This document shows positions 52,661 through 61,574 of a stretch of DNA of 64,000 bases, piece after piece. The DNA is from Saccharibacillus sacchari DSM 19268. GTDB taxonomy: Bacteria; Bacillota; Bacilli; Paenibacillales; Paenibacillaceae. The notes beneath the pieces were generated by a model that was not told the origin of the DNA, ran no database searches, and saw only the letters and a program-made list of their open reading frames with translations. The translations under genes and the position numbers were made by a program. Numbering within the stretch: the first letter of the stretch is position 1; each line of letters starts with the position of its first letter. The stretch spans positions 994,407 to 1,058,406 of the forward strand of contig NZ_KK073875.1 of the NCBI RefSeq assembly GCF_000585395.1, written 5' to 3'.

Positions 52661-53779
52661 TTACAGTCCTGTGAAGTCTTCCGCTTTGTAGTAGTCGGAA
52701 TCGATCAGTTCTTTTTGCAGATTTTCTTTGTCGACTACGATCACGTCTGTTTGTTTTGCTTTGACGTCTACGCTGCCGTTGTTGTACGAACCTGTTGTTT
52801 CCGGCGTTTTGCCGTCCAGTACTTCGACTGCCATGCCCATTGCGTCTTTAACGAGCGTGCGCACGTCTTTGAACACGGTCATGGATTGCTTGCCGTCGAT
52901 GATGTACTGGATCGAAGCTTGCTCGGCGTCTTGACCTGTAATCACGTAGCTGGTTACTTCGCTGTCGGAACCGAATACGTCTGCGATCGAGCGTGCCGTG
53001 CCGTCGTTCGGAGCCAAGATCGATACGTCGCCTTTCATGTCCGCGGCTGCTGCCGTCAGGTGGGTTTGAGCTTTGTTTTTAGCTTCGTTCGGGTCCCAGT
53101 TCGTTGTTACTTGGCCGATGATGCTGCTCATTTGGTCGCGGGACAGGTCTTTCGTGTCTTTCAGTTTTTCAGCTTCCGTGGAGTTCGCGATTTTGAACGT
53201 GCCGTCCGCGATTTTCGGTTGCAGCACTTCCCAAGCGCCTTGGAAGAACAAGAATGCGTTGTTATCCGTTGCTGCGCCGGCGTACAGGTACAGCGGTTGT
53301 CCGCTTGCTTTTGCGTTGTCGATCAGGTATTGGCCTTGAGCCGCGCCCACTGCCAAACTGTCGAAGGTTACGTAGTAATCGACTGCGTCGGTGTTCGTGA
53401 TCAGACGGTCGTAAGCGATGACGGTTACGCCGTCTTTTTTCGCTGCTTCGACCGCTGCCGCCGCGGCGTCGCCGTCCTGCGGGCAGATGATCAGGATTTT
53501 GATGCCTTTGTTAAGCAGCGTTTCCACGTTCTCTTTTTCTTTCGCGGAAGAGCCCTGGCTGAACAAAATTTCCGTCGTGTAGTCGGTGCCTGCGAGCGCG
53601 TCTTTGAAGCGCTGCTCGTCCTGCACCCATCTCGGCTCGTCCTTCGTCGGCAGTACGATTCCGACGCTGACGCTGCCTCCGCTTCCGCTTGTTCCGCCGC
53701 CGTTGCCGCAAGCCGTCGCGACGATCGAGAACACCATGACCGCAACCAGGAGCACAATCCCCTTAAACTGTTTTCTCAA
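52661..53779 (-). CDS. Sugar-binding lipoprotein (XylF/ChvE family)
   Basis: 372 residues. Signal peptide with lipobox IVATAC (cysteine 24), then a glycine/serine linker and a periplasmic-binding domain of the Peripla_BP_4 type. Visible ligand-pocket blocks: [67 protein letters not shown] precedes the ATG. First gene of the importer transcript (binding protein, ATPase, permease), with cre-like sites upstream. Confidence 0.92.
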   Translation of the reverse strand: MRKQFKGIVLLVAVMVFSIVATACGNGGGTSGSGGSVSVGIVLPTKDEPRWVQDEQRFKDALAGTDYTTEILFSQGSSAKEKENVETLLNKGIKILIICPQDGDAAAAAVEAAKKDGVTVIAYDRLITNTDAVDYYVTFDSLAVGAAQGQYLIDNAKASGQPLYLYAGAATDNNAFLFFQGAWEVLQPKIADGTFKIANSTEAEKLKDTKDLSRDQMSSIIGQVTTNWDPNEAKNKAQTHLTAAAADMKGDVSILAPNDGTARSIADVFGSDSEVTSYVITGQDAEQASIQYIIDGKQSMTVFKDVRTLVKDAMGMAVEVLDGKTPETTGSYNNGSVDVKAKQTDVIVVDKENLQKELIDSDYYKAEDFTGL

Positions 53780-53871
53780 CTGAACGATCCCCTTTCGGTT
53801 TATGTTGCTTAGTAGGTTGTGATACTTTGTTTTCTTCTGGCAAGATCAACTATAGCACCGCATCCGACAGG

Positions 53872-53886
53872 TGTAAGCGCTTATCA
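53872..53886. promoter_or_regulatory. cre-like CcpA site 1
   Basis: TGTAAGCGCTTATCA resembles the consensus TGWAANCGNTNWCA with one extra base near the end; 93 bases before the importer start codon. Suggests carbon catabolite repression of the sugar importer. Confidence 0.5.
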
Positions 53887-53929
53887 TTAGCACTCTTTTG
53901 TTACCGTCTGTACTTTTTTAAGGCTAAAT

Positions 53930-53944
53930 AGAAAGCGCTTGCAA
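53930..53944. promoter_or_regulatory. cre-like CcpA site 2
   Basis: AGAAAGCGCTTGCAA matches the cre consensus at 12 of 14 positions and has the same AAGCGCTT core as site 1, 57 bases away. Confidence 0.5.
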
Positions 53945-54248
53945 AAATGTGCAGACGGGTGGATGGAATGGAGTCGTCATAAGACAATAATCTATTTAAC
54001 CGAACCTTCGATCCATACGTCGACACAAAGGCTTGGACCCTTCAATATATCCGGGCAGCTTGCACGTGAAAAAGACCGCCGATCTCCATCATGCAGAGAA
54101 GATCGACAGCCTTGTTTTGCCACAGATTACAACCCGCACGCGCGTACTTTTTGTCCGATGAAGATAAAGTTACGCTTGTTCGAGATTTTTTTATCTAGGC
54201 GTGTACGCAAACCTGCTATTTGAGAGGGTACAGAGCATCGGCAGCTTG

Positions 54249-54433
54249 AAATGTTGACGTTTTGATCACATTTCAGGCTCGAAATTCGATTTCACTTCAA
54301 AATTGTGACGTGACGTCAACAATTTCTGCATCAACAGATGGTTTTGAGCGGATTCGGGCAAAAATGTGCGCAAAACGTCAACAATCGCGAAAAAAAGAGC
54401 CGAAAATCCAAGAAATGTTGACGTATTGCGTAC
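54249..54433. repeat. TGTTGAC/GTCAACA repeat cluster, second copy
   Basis: Two nested hairpins: GAAATGTTGACGT (about 54249) pairs with ACGTCAACAATTTC (about 54313), and ATGTGCGCAAAACGTCAACA (about 54366) pairs with TGTTGACGTATTGCGTACAT (about 54414). Same motif family as 1654-3115. Non-coding. Confidence 0.6.
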
Positions 54434-54522
54434 ATTTTAACGCAGGCGTCCACTTTTGAGACTTACGGTTTTCGAAAACTCAGCGTTCGCCTTTTCATTG
54501 ATCCGCCGATTCATTAACTAAT

Positions 54523-55866
54523 TCATCGATCCGCCGCCGCTCCATACACCTCTTCCCGCGAATGAAAGCCGTCCGCGATCACCGTTTCGTCGATATTCGA
54601 CGCATCGACGGCGATCGGCGGCAGCAGGACGGAAGGCACTTCGATCTTGCCGTTGTTCACGCGTCTTGTTGTCGCAGGCTGCTCGCCTTTCGCTAACGCA
54701 ATCGCAAGCTTCGCCGTCTCCTCCGCCAAACGCCCGATCGGTTTGTACACGGTCATCGTCTGCGTGCCCGCAACGATCCGCCGGATCGCGGCCAGGTCGG
54801 CATCCTGACCCGCGACCGGAATGCGACCCGCCAAACCGTTTTTCTCCAATACCTGAACCGCTCCCCCGGCAGTCGCGTCATTGGCGACGATTACGGCATC
54901 GATTCCGTCGCTGCCGTTCGCCTCCAATGCCTCGCGCATATTTTCCGACGCATAGACGGGCTTCCAATCTTTCGACCATTGATCGTAGACGACGCGGATA
55001 TCGCCCCGGTCGATCGACGGCTGCAACGTGTTAAACACGCCTTCTTTGAATTGACGGGCATTGTTATCCGTGTCGGCTCCGCCAATATAGACGTAATTGC
55101 CCTTCGGCACAAGCTGCATAATCGCATCGGCTTGCAGCCGTCCCACCTCGATATTGTCGAACGATACGTACAAATCGACATCCGCATTAGTCACGAGCCG
55201 ATCGTAAGAGAGCACCTTGATTCCGGCCTTGTGCGCTTTGCTGACTATGGCGGCGGTCGCTTCCGCGTTGTGCGGCACGATCACCAACACGTCGACGCCT
55301 TGGCTGATCATCGTCTCGGCTTGCGCGATCTGCCTGGCGTCGTCGCCGTTTGCCGATTTGACCACGACCTCCGCGCCAAGCTTCTCCGCCGCTTCCACGA
55401 ACAGGTCGCGGTCTTTTTTCCAGCGTTCCTCCAGCAAGGTATCCATCGTAAATCCGATGACGAGCGGTTCGCCGGATGGCTTCAGACCCGGCAGCGCCGC
55501 GGAAAGATCTTCACCGCCCGAGCGGTTTGCCGCATCTGCCTTTTCGGCCTCTGTCTTTTCGACCCCTTCTTGCTCAACGTTCTTATCGCTTTGTTGCTCC
55601 GGCTCGCTGCTTGGACTTTCGGAAGCTTCGTCGATACCGTATCCAGCATCGTTGCCCTCTCCTGTTCCGTACTCTCTAACCGTGGTCGAACGGTCAGTCA
55701 CGGACGGCGACGAAGGCGTATCGCCCGAGCAGGCTGTCAGCAGCATAAGCATCAGCGCCAGCACCGCCATGAGCGCGCCTAGCGAATATAGGTTGAAAAA
55801 TGTTCGTTTAGCGTCTCGACCGTCCTGTCCGTTCCTCCGAGCCCCTCCGCTTCCCCGATCCCTCAT
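54523..55866 (-). CDS. Second sugar-binding lipoprotein (ChvE/XylF-like)
   Basis: 447 residues from the ATG at 55866, which overlaps the regulator stop as ATGA, with GGAGGTGG upstream. After a basic start, the signal anchor ends in lipobox MLLTAC (about residue 47), followed by a Ser/Glu-rich linker of about 80 residues. The binding domain carries VIGFTMDTLLEERWKKD, VLSYDRLVTNADVDLYVSFDN and YIGGADTDNNARQFKEG, close to the XylF/ChvE pattern. The long linker and anchor suggest a surface-tethered receptor rather than only a transport protein. Last gene of the regulatory operon. Confidence 0.85.
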   Translation of the reverse strand: MRDRGSGGARRNGQDGRDAKRTFFNLYSLGALMAVLALMLMLLTACSGDTPSSPSVTDRSTTVREYGTGEGNDAGYGIDEASESPSSEPEQQSDKNVEQEGVEKTEAEKADAANRSGGEDLSAALPGLKPSGEPLVIGFTMDTLLEERWKKDRDLFVEAAEKLGAEVVVKSANGDDARQIAQAETMISQGVDVLVIVPHNAEATAAIVSKAHKAGIKVLSYDRLVTNADVDLYVSFDNIEVGRLQADAIMQLVPKGNYVYIGGADTDNNARQFKEGVFNTLQPSIDRGDIRVVYDQWSKDWKPVYASENMREALEANGSDGIDAVIVANDATAGGAVQVLEKNGLAGRIPVAGQDADLAAIRRIVAGTQTMTVYKPIGRLAEETAKLAIALAKGEQPATTRRVNNGKIEVPSVLLPPIAVDASNIDETVIADGFHSREEVYGAAADR

Positions 55867-57419
55867 TCGCCACCTCCCAGCAGCGCCTTCCGATATTCCG
55901 TCGGCGACAGGTCGCACATCTTTTTGAACACCTTGCTGAAGTAGTTCGGATCATGGTAGCCCACTTCGAACGTAATCTCTTTCAGGCTGCGCGCCGGGTC
56001 GCTCATCAACTTCTTCGCTTTGTCGATCCGGCATTCGGTCAGGAAGTCGATATAGTTCACGCCGACCTGTTCTTTGAACAATTTGCTGATATAAAAAGGA
56101 CTGAGTTCGAACTTCTCCCCGATCCCCTCCAGCGAAATGTCCTCATGCGAGTGCTCGGCGATATACTGCTTGATCCGCCGCACCGTATCCGGCTTGATCC
56201 GCTCCAAATGCTCCGCATACGCCTGTTTGATCCGATCCAAAATCGCTCCCGTTTCCGCCCGCAACTGACGATAATCCTGCGCCTGAAACGAAAACGTCGG
56301 CGTTCCGATCTCCACGCCCATCTCCGCCAGCACGCGCGACGATACCCACAGACGTTCCGACACGCGCTGCTGCGCATGCAGGCGATCGGCCCCTTCGCTT
56401 TCGCAGCGGCGCAGGAAGTCGAGCGTTTCGGTACGAATGCCGTCCCAATCCCCTACCCGAATCTGCTCGAAAAAGTGCTGCTCCCAGCGCTTGTCCGGCA
56501 GGTCCAGCAGCGATTCGCCCGTCCCGACCGCGCCGGGCTCCGGCTTGTCGACATACAACCGATAGCGCACCGGCTGGGTGGGATCGGGCGTCGCCAGCAG
56601 CGCTTCGCGGTAGGATTGGCGCACCTGCGACAGCGATTCGCAGACGCTGCCTACGCCGACAAACCACCCGTCCCGAACATGGCGACCGCCTGTTTCGAGC
56701 ACCATCTTCGCAAGTTCCGACGCCTGCGCGCGGAACGAACGGCTGCCGTCGCGGAACGCGATGATCGGAATCTGGCGGCCGTATAGAGCGCCTACCCATC
56801 CGGCGCCTTCCCTTCTCACCAGATCGCGAATCGAACCGTAAGCGCCCTCCGAGTTCTCGGGAACGAGTACCGACAAAGCAAAGGTCTCGCTGCCCGTATC
56901 TGCCCCGAGCCACGATACCAACTCATCCGAATGCACTTCGTGCACATGGTCGAACAGCAGCTGCGTCACGATATCCGTCTCGATCACCGGCATTACCCGC
57001 TCCAATGCGTTTTCCCGTAAACGGCTATGTTCGCGTTCCCGGTTTTCTTCCTGAATCTGCTCTAACACTCGACCTACGGTTTTCTTGATCTCGGTCGCTT
57101 TGCTCGGCTTGAGCAGATAATCTTTCACGCCCAGCTTGAGCGCGCGGCGCGCGTAATCGAACGTATCGTAAGCCGTCACCATCACGATCTTGATATCCGG
57201 GTATTTGTCGCCAATGATCTCCGTCGCTTCCAGCCCGTCCATGCCCGGCATTTTGATATCCATCAGAATGAGGTCCGGTCCGAAAGACTCCGCAAGCTCT
57301 ACCGCCATTTTCCCGTTTTTCGCCTGTTCAATCATCAGATCCGGGAATCCTTTGCGCAAAATCGCTTCCAGCCCTTCACGGCCGACCTGTTCGTCATCCA
57401 CGATCAATAGCTTTATCAT
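55863..57419 (-). CDS. YesN-type response regulator with AraC output domain
   Basis: 518 residues. REC domain with phosphoacceptor D54 (ILMDIKMPGMDGLEA) and KPSK lysine; a long middle part; C-terminal AraC-type double HTH (ISLEGIGEKFELSPFYISKLFKEQ; LKEITFEVGYHDPNYFSKVFKK). It overlaps the kinase gene by 26 bases. Likely target: the sugar importer operon at 49734-53779, as in XylFII-LytS-YesN systems. Confidence 0.93.
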   Translation of the reverse strand: MIKLLIVDDEQVGREGLEAILRKGFPDLMIEQAKNGKMAVELAESFGPDLILMDIKMPGMDGLEATEIIGDKYPDIKIVMVTAYDTFDYARRALKLGVKDYLLKPSKATEIKKTVGRVLEQIQEENREREHSRLRENALERVMPVIETDIVTQLLFDHVHEVHSDELVSWLGADTGSETFALSVLVPENSEGAYGSIRDLVRREGAGWVGALYGRQIPIIAFRDGSRSFRAQASELAKMVLETGGRHVRDGWFVGVGSVCESLSQVRQSYREALLATPDPTQPVRYRLYVDKPEPGAVGTGESLLDLPDKRWEQHFFEQIRVGDWDGIRTETLDFLRRCESEGADRLHAQQRVSERLWVSSRVLAEMGVEIGTPTFSFQAQDYRQLRAETGAILDRIKQAYAEHLERIKPDTVRRIKQYIAEHSHEDISLEGIGEKFELSPFYISKLFKEQVGVNYIDFLTECRIDKAKKLMSDPARSLKEITFEVGYHDPNYFSKVFKKMCDLSPTEYRKALLGGGE

Positions 57420-58860
57420 ACGTGTCGCTTCTCCTTGTCTTCGGTAATTTGAGCAGAACCCGCACGCCGCGGCCTTGTCCGCTATGAATCTCGATCACGT
57501 CCGATATGCCGTAGAATAATCTTAGACGCCTCACCACATTGCCGAAGCCGATTCCCGTCGAATGTCCTTCCGGCTGCATGTCGCGTTCTTCCAGAATGCC
57601 GATTATCTTCTCCTCGTTCATTCCCGGTCCGTCGTCGGCAATCTCCACCGTCACATGGTCGCCCGCATCCGCGATCGTCACCGTAATCGTTCCTCCGTCT
57701 TCCGCAGGTTCGATCGCGTGAATGACCGCGTTCTCCACGATCGGTTGCAGCGTCAGTCCCGGCATCTGCACCGACAAGCAGCGCTCGTCGATCTGCGTGA
57801 CCAGATTCAACCGTTCCGTGAAGCGCGCCGACTGGATCTCCATGTACTGCCGCATCACGCGCACCTCGTCGTACAGCGTGACCGCGCGATCCAGCCGTTT
57901 GAGATTGTAACGCAGCAACCCGGCCACGCTTACCAGCAAATCGCTCGTCTCTTCCGCGCCTTCCAGAAAAGCCTTTTTGGACAGCGTATCGAGGATATTG
58001 AACAGGAAATGCGGATTGATCTGGCTCTGCAAACTGCGAAGCTGGCTTTCTTGAAGCAGCAGTTGGCTTTGTTGCAGTTCGCTTTTCAGCCGGGCTTTTT
58101 CTTTCATTTCGAGGATCAGATTGTTGATATTGACCCGCATTCGCTCGAATGTCGTTGCCAGAAAAGAAATTTCGTCCGACGAATTCACGACGATTTGCCG
58201 TTCGAATTTGCCTTTTGCCAATTCTTGTGCCGCTTTCGTCAATTGCTGAACCGGCCGTGTGATACTGAGCGAGAACCAATAAGTGAACAGCAGCAGGCCG
58301 AACGTGATCGCGAGCAATATCCAGATCCCGAGCTTTTTCAACTCTTCGGCTTGTTCGATGATGCTGCGGTAGAACCGCTCGTACGTATTCAGCTCGATAT
58401 CGATCAGCTGCAGCGTCATCTCCGAAATGTAACGGGAAATGCGCGTCGCCTCCGCAAAAGCTTTCGACGACTCCTCGGTCTCGCGCTCGGACTTGAACAT
58501 GACCGACCGGTCCGTTGTCTCGATCAGGCTGTCGATCAGGTTCATGTAGCTGGTTAGCGCAAAATCGTTCTCTTCGTTGCGCAGCACCCCGACCGAACTT
58601 TGCGCGTCCCGCAGCTGCTGCTCGCCGCGTCTCAAGCTGCTCAGATTGCCTTCCGTCGGCGTCAACAGATAGATGTTGAGCGCGTTGACGGTCTGGCGGC
58701 TGGCCGTTGTGACCTCGTTCATGATCAGGTAACGCTGAAGAATCTCGTTGTACTGATCTTGCGTTTTCTGATTATAGTAGGTGAGCATGATCCAGATCGA
58801 AGCCATGATAAACATGACAATCGCCGTCAACGTCCAGATTTTTCGCTGTATTCCGATCAT
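57394..58860 (-). CDS. YesM/LytS-type sensor histidine kinase
   Basis: 488 residues. Membrane helices at about 10-28 and 178-197 enclose an extracellular domain of about 150 residues; HAMP follows. The phosphoacceptor region has NPHFLFN (His284), and the ATPase domain has ADDGPGMNEEK and GIGFGNVVRRL. In the xylose-sensing arrangement described for Clostridium beijerinckii, the kinase binds a sugar-loaded, membrane-anchored XylF-like protein; such a protein is encoded directly upstream here, overlapping by four bases (ATGA). Confidence 0.93.
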   Translation of the reverse strand: MIGIQRKIWTLTAIVMFIMASIWIMLTYYNQKTQDQYNEILQRYLIMNEVTTASRQTVNALNIYLLTPTEGNLSSLRRGEQQLRDAQSSVGVLRNEENDFALTSYMNLIDSLIETTDRSVMFKSERETEESSKAFAEATRISRYISEMTLQLIDIELNTYERFYRSIIEQAEELKKLGIWILLAITFGLLLFTYWFSLSITRPVQQLTKAAQELAKGKFERQIVVNSSDEISFLATTFERMRVNINNLILEMKEKARLKSELQQSQLLLQESQLRSLQSQINPHFLFNILDTLSKKAFLEGAEETSDLLVSVAGLLRYNLKRLDRAVTLYDEVRVMRQYMEIQSARFTERLNLVTQIDERCLSVQMPGLTLQPIVENAVIHAIEPAEDGGTITVTIADAGDHVTVEIADDGPGMNEEKIIGILEERDMQPEGHSTGIGFGNVVRRLRLFYGISDVIEIHSGQGRGVRVLLKLPKTRRSDTYDKAIDRG

Positions 58861-59834
58861 TGGGCGCCCTCCGTCGTCAACATGCGGATATCGGTCAGAT
58901 AGCCTTCGGCGTCAAGCGGAACGGTCTCGCCTTCCAGCCACTGCATCATCATGCGCACGCCGGTCTCTCCCATCTCCGACGGAGATTGTTGAATAACGCC
59001 GTCCAATTTCCCCTGCCGCAGCAAGGCCAAAATATCGGGATTGTCGTCGAACGAATAGATATGATACGGCTCAACTTGCGAACGTCGGCCAATCTCCTGA
59101 ACCATGGCGGGCGTCAAATTGGCATCCACGGAGATGAAGGCGTTTACATTAGGAAAATAGTTCATCACGTTCTGCGTCGCGGCCACAATCTTCTCTTCTT
59201 CGTCCGAGCTGGTCACGTATTCGATGCGAATGCCGGGATGCCGATCCAGCACGCTGCGGATGCCTTCAACCCTTTGCCGCTGGTCATATTCTTCGCGTTG
59301 ATCGCCCATCAGCACCACCGTGCCCTCGCCTCCCATATCGGCGATCAGCGTATTGGCGATCAGCTTTCCGGCCGCCAGGGCATCCGAGCCGACATACGTT
59401 TTGCGCATGCTTTCGGACATCGGCACATCGCTTGCCACGGTGATAATCGGAATTCCGTAAAAAGCAGCTTTCACCTTCGTCAGATTGTCGAACGCATCCT
59501 CGTCCATCCCCTGCACGATAATCCCGTCCACCTTCGAATCGATCGCGATCTCAAGCTGCTTCAAAAAGTCTTCCCGGTCTTCGCCGTACGTTCCCCATAC
59601 TTCCAGGTTCGCGCCCAAGCGCCGGGCTTCCGCTTCCGCGCCCTCGCCTACATCGTTCCAGAACGGCGTGCCGAGATCCTGCGTGACGAGGACAAGCCGA
59701 TAACGATCCTCTTCCCGATGCTGAAGCTGCGGCGGCTGCCAGGCGGATTGCACGAATCGAATCGCGGAGATCATGGTGAAAAAAAGAAAAATGGCGCAAA
59801 TCGAACCCAACGCCAAGCTGATCGTCTTATGCAA
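58857..59834 (-). CDS. Membrane-anchored periplasmic-binding-protein sensor (XylFII-like)
   Basis: 325 residues from a TTG start at 59834 (GAGAGGGATACAGC upstream; gives a short tail before the membrane helix). An uncleaved N-terminal helix (about 4-26) anchors a Peripla_BP_4/LacI-like sugar-binding domain: LVLVTQDLGTPFWNDVGEGA, KVDGIIVQGMDED and TYVGSDALAAGKLIA are visible. No lipobox. By genetic arrangement it is the likely ligand-binding partner of the kinase gene, with which it shares an ATGA overlap. First gene of the sensor operon. Confidence 0.85.
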   Translation of the reverse strand: MHKTISLALGSICAIFLFFTMISAIRFVQSAWQPPQLQHREEDRYRLVLVTQDLGTPFWNDVGEGAEAEARRLGANLEVWGTYGEDREDFLKQLEIAIDSKVDGIIVQGMDEDAFDNLTKVKAAFYGIPIITVASDVPMSESMRKTYVGSDALAAGKLIANTLIADMGGEGTVVLMGDQREEYDQRQRVEGIRSVLDRHPGIRIEYVTSSDEEEKIVAATQNVMNYFPNVNAFISVDANLTPAMVQEIGRRSQVEPYHIYSFDDNPDILALLRQGKLDGVIQQSPSEMGETGVRMMMQWLEGETVPLDAEGYLTDIRMLTTEGAQ

Positions 59835-60109
59835 GCTGTATCCCTCTCCCCTAATCCGGATAATCAAATTATAACATTTTATTCCATTTCACTAAAAGCT
59901 ATATAAAGCTCATCGCATTATTTGGCAGTTTGTCTACTGTAGCAAATCAGTCGGCGCCTGAATAGATTTTTTTTGCAGAATTGCCTATGAAACTGTTTTT
60001 ATCATTCGTTTCGGAGTTTTCCTGTACGGGTAAGGTGCAACGAAGAAACAATTGTCGGAACGTTCTCTGGATGTAAGGTAAAAGGAACTTAACCGAGGAG
60101 GAACCTGCC

Positions 60110-60847
60110 ATGACGAAAAAGCCTTTAGGCAAAAAGCATCTGGTCGCTTCATTTGCATGCGGCGCCGTATTATTTTCCGGACTTTCCGCCGTAGCGGCCG
60201 ATACGTCGGTATCCGCAATGATTTCCAAAGCGACTTTCTTCGCGTTCGGCGAAAGACAAGCGGCTCCCGCGCCGACAGGCAGCAACGGAACGACGTCTCC
60301 CGCCGCACTGACTTACAACGGCACGACGTACGTTCCGGTACGCGCGATCGGCGACATGCTCGACGTTCCGGTATATTGGGATGCCGCGAATAATGCCATC
60401 TCGACAGGCAGCGCCAAAACGATCGTGAAAAGCGCGGACGGAACCGTGCACGGCAGCATCGATTTGATGGAGGAAAAAGGCGGCGTGCGCGTCAAAGTAA
60501 GTCTCATGGATATTCCTGCGGGGCCGCATGGCATCCACGTCCATCAAATGCCGATCAAAAACAACGACTTCGCTACCGCGCTCGGTCACTTCAATCCTAC
60601 TCAGCACGAGCATGGACATCATAATCCTCAAGGCGCCCATATCGGCGACTTCACCAAAAACCTGACCGCGGACAAAAACGGCAAAGCCGTGCAGGAGTTC
60701 TTCCTTGAAGGTGCCGACCTGCAACCGGACAGTCCGATGTCCATCGCAGGGCGCTCGATCGTCATCCACGCGGGACCGGACGATCAAAAGACCGATCCGG
60801 CCGGAGATTCGGGGGATCGGATCGCGGGCGGAAACGTGCCGAAGTAA
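60110..60847 (+). CDS. Cu/Zn superoxide dismutase-like protein fused to a stalk module
   Basis: 245 residues. Signal peptide (about 1-30), a partial stalk-type module (ALTYNGTTYVPVRAIGDMLD, 67-86), then a SodC domain. Metal ligands: HVH (143-145), H160 (GHFNP), HEHGHHNPQGAHIGD (H168, H177, D180) and H220 (VIHAGPDDQ). The disulfide cysteines normal in SodC are absent (HVHQ, GDRIAGG); the only cysteine lies in the signal peptide. It dismutates surface superoxide. GAGGAGG precedes the ATG. Confidence 0.85.
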   Translation: MTKKPLGKKHLVASFACGAVLFSGLSAVAADTSVSAMISKATFFAFGERQAAPAPTGSNGTTSPAALTYNGTTYVPVRAIGDMLDVPVYWDAANNAISTGSAKTIVKSADGTVHGSIDLMEEKGGVRVKVSLMDIPAGPHGIHVHQMPIKNNDFATALGHFNPTQHEHGHHNPQGAHIGDFTKNLTADKNGKAVQEFFLEGADLQPDSPMSIAGRSIVIHAGPDDQKTDPAGDSGDRIAGGNVPK

Positions 60848-60891
60848 CGGATCGAATTTGCTTCGAAAAGTCAGCTATTCAGGTAGGCACA

Positions 60892-60931
60892 AAAAAGGAG
60901 ACCGCCGATTCGATTCGGCAGTCTCCTTTTT
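60892..60931 (+). terminator. Terminator of the superoxide dismutase gene
   Basis: AAAAAGGAGACCGCCGA pairs with TCGGCAGTCTCCTTTTT between convergent genes; also usable leftward. Confidence 0.8.
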
Positions 60932-60961
60932 CGCATATTCGGTTTTTCGTTTTCGCGCCGC

Positions 60962-61555
60962 TTATTCTTCGGGCCAGCCGTCCGAAAAACGACCGTCAGA
61001 CCGGTCTTCGAAATGCCCGTACCGCTGCCAGCGAAGCTCCATCTCCCGCAAAATCTCCGGCGCCTGTGCGCCGAATCCCTGCATCGGAATATTGACCGGC
61101 ATCGAGACGAGGCCCCGGTTGGCTTTCATCAATCCCCGCATAAAGCCGCTTCGGCGCGACAGAAAGTCTTGCGCGTTATGCAGATCGATTCCGATATACG
61201 GCTGATTCATCAGCACGTACGGTTCGATTTTGCTGATCTCGGTCCAAGCCACGAATCCTGCATTGGCCGCAGCCACCCGATCGTGCAGCCCTTTCTCGTC
61301 CAGCGTCAGGATCGGCGAGAAGCGAAAAGCGCGACGTATGCTGAATCCCATTCCCGTCACGCCCATCAGCAGCGCCAAGATGCCCATGATTCCGCCGTAG
61401 ATCGAATGGTCCGGCCCCGGACTGAAGCCGAGAACCATCAGATAGATGCCGACGACGATAAACAGCAGGCCGTACAAGGCGATTTGCAAGGCTTTGCCCC
61501 GTTTCTGGTAAAAATGAAGCGTGCGCCTTCCCTGCATCATCGTATCGTGGTCCAT
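60962..61555 (-). CDS. STM3941-like membrane protein
   Basis: 197 residues. Two membrane helices (about 24-44 and 52-72), then a cytoplasmic domain with PILTLDEKGLHDR and VAWTEISKIEPYVLMNQPYIGI, the pattern of the STM3941 family. Function unknown. AAGGAG precedes the ATG. It starts 20 bases after the osmoprotectant transporter's stop, so it may be its last operon gene. Confidence 0.75.
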   Translation of the reverse strand: MDHDTMMQGRRTLHFYQKRGKALQIALYGLLFIVVGIYLMVLGFSPGPDHSIYGGIMGILALLMGVTGMGFSIRRAFRFSPILTLDEKGLHDRVAAANAGFVAWTEISKIEPYVLMNQPYIGIDLHNAQDFLSRRSGFMRGLMKANRGLVSMPVNIPMQGFGAQAPEILREMELRWQRYGHFEDRSDGRFSDGWPEE

Positions 61556-61574
61556 GCCTGGTTCTCCTTTCTAA

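Larger units (their letters stand above)
53780..54522. other. Regulatory intergenic region upstream of the importer
   Basis: About 740 bases. It holds two cre-like sites (53872-53886, 53930-53944) and the second GTCAACA repeat cluster (54249-54433), listed separately. No gene is supported here. Confidence 0.6.
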
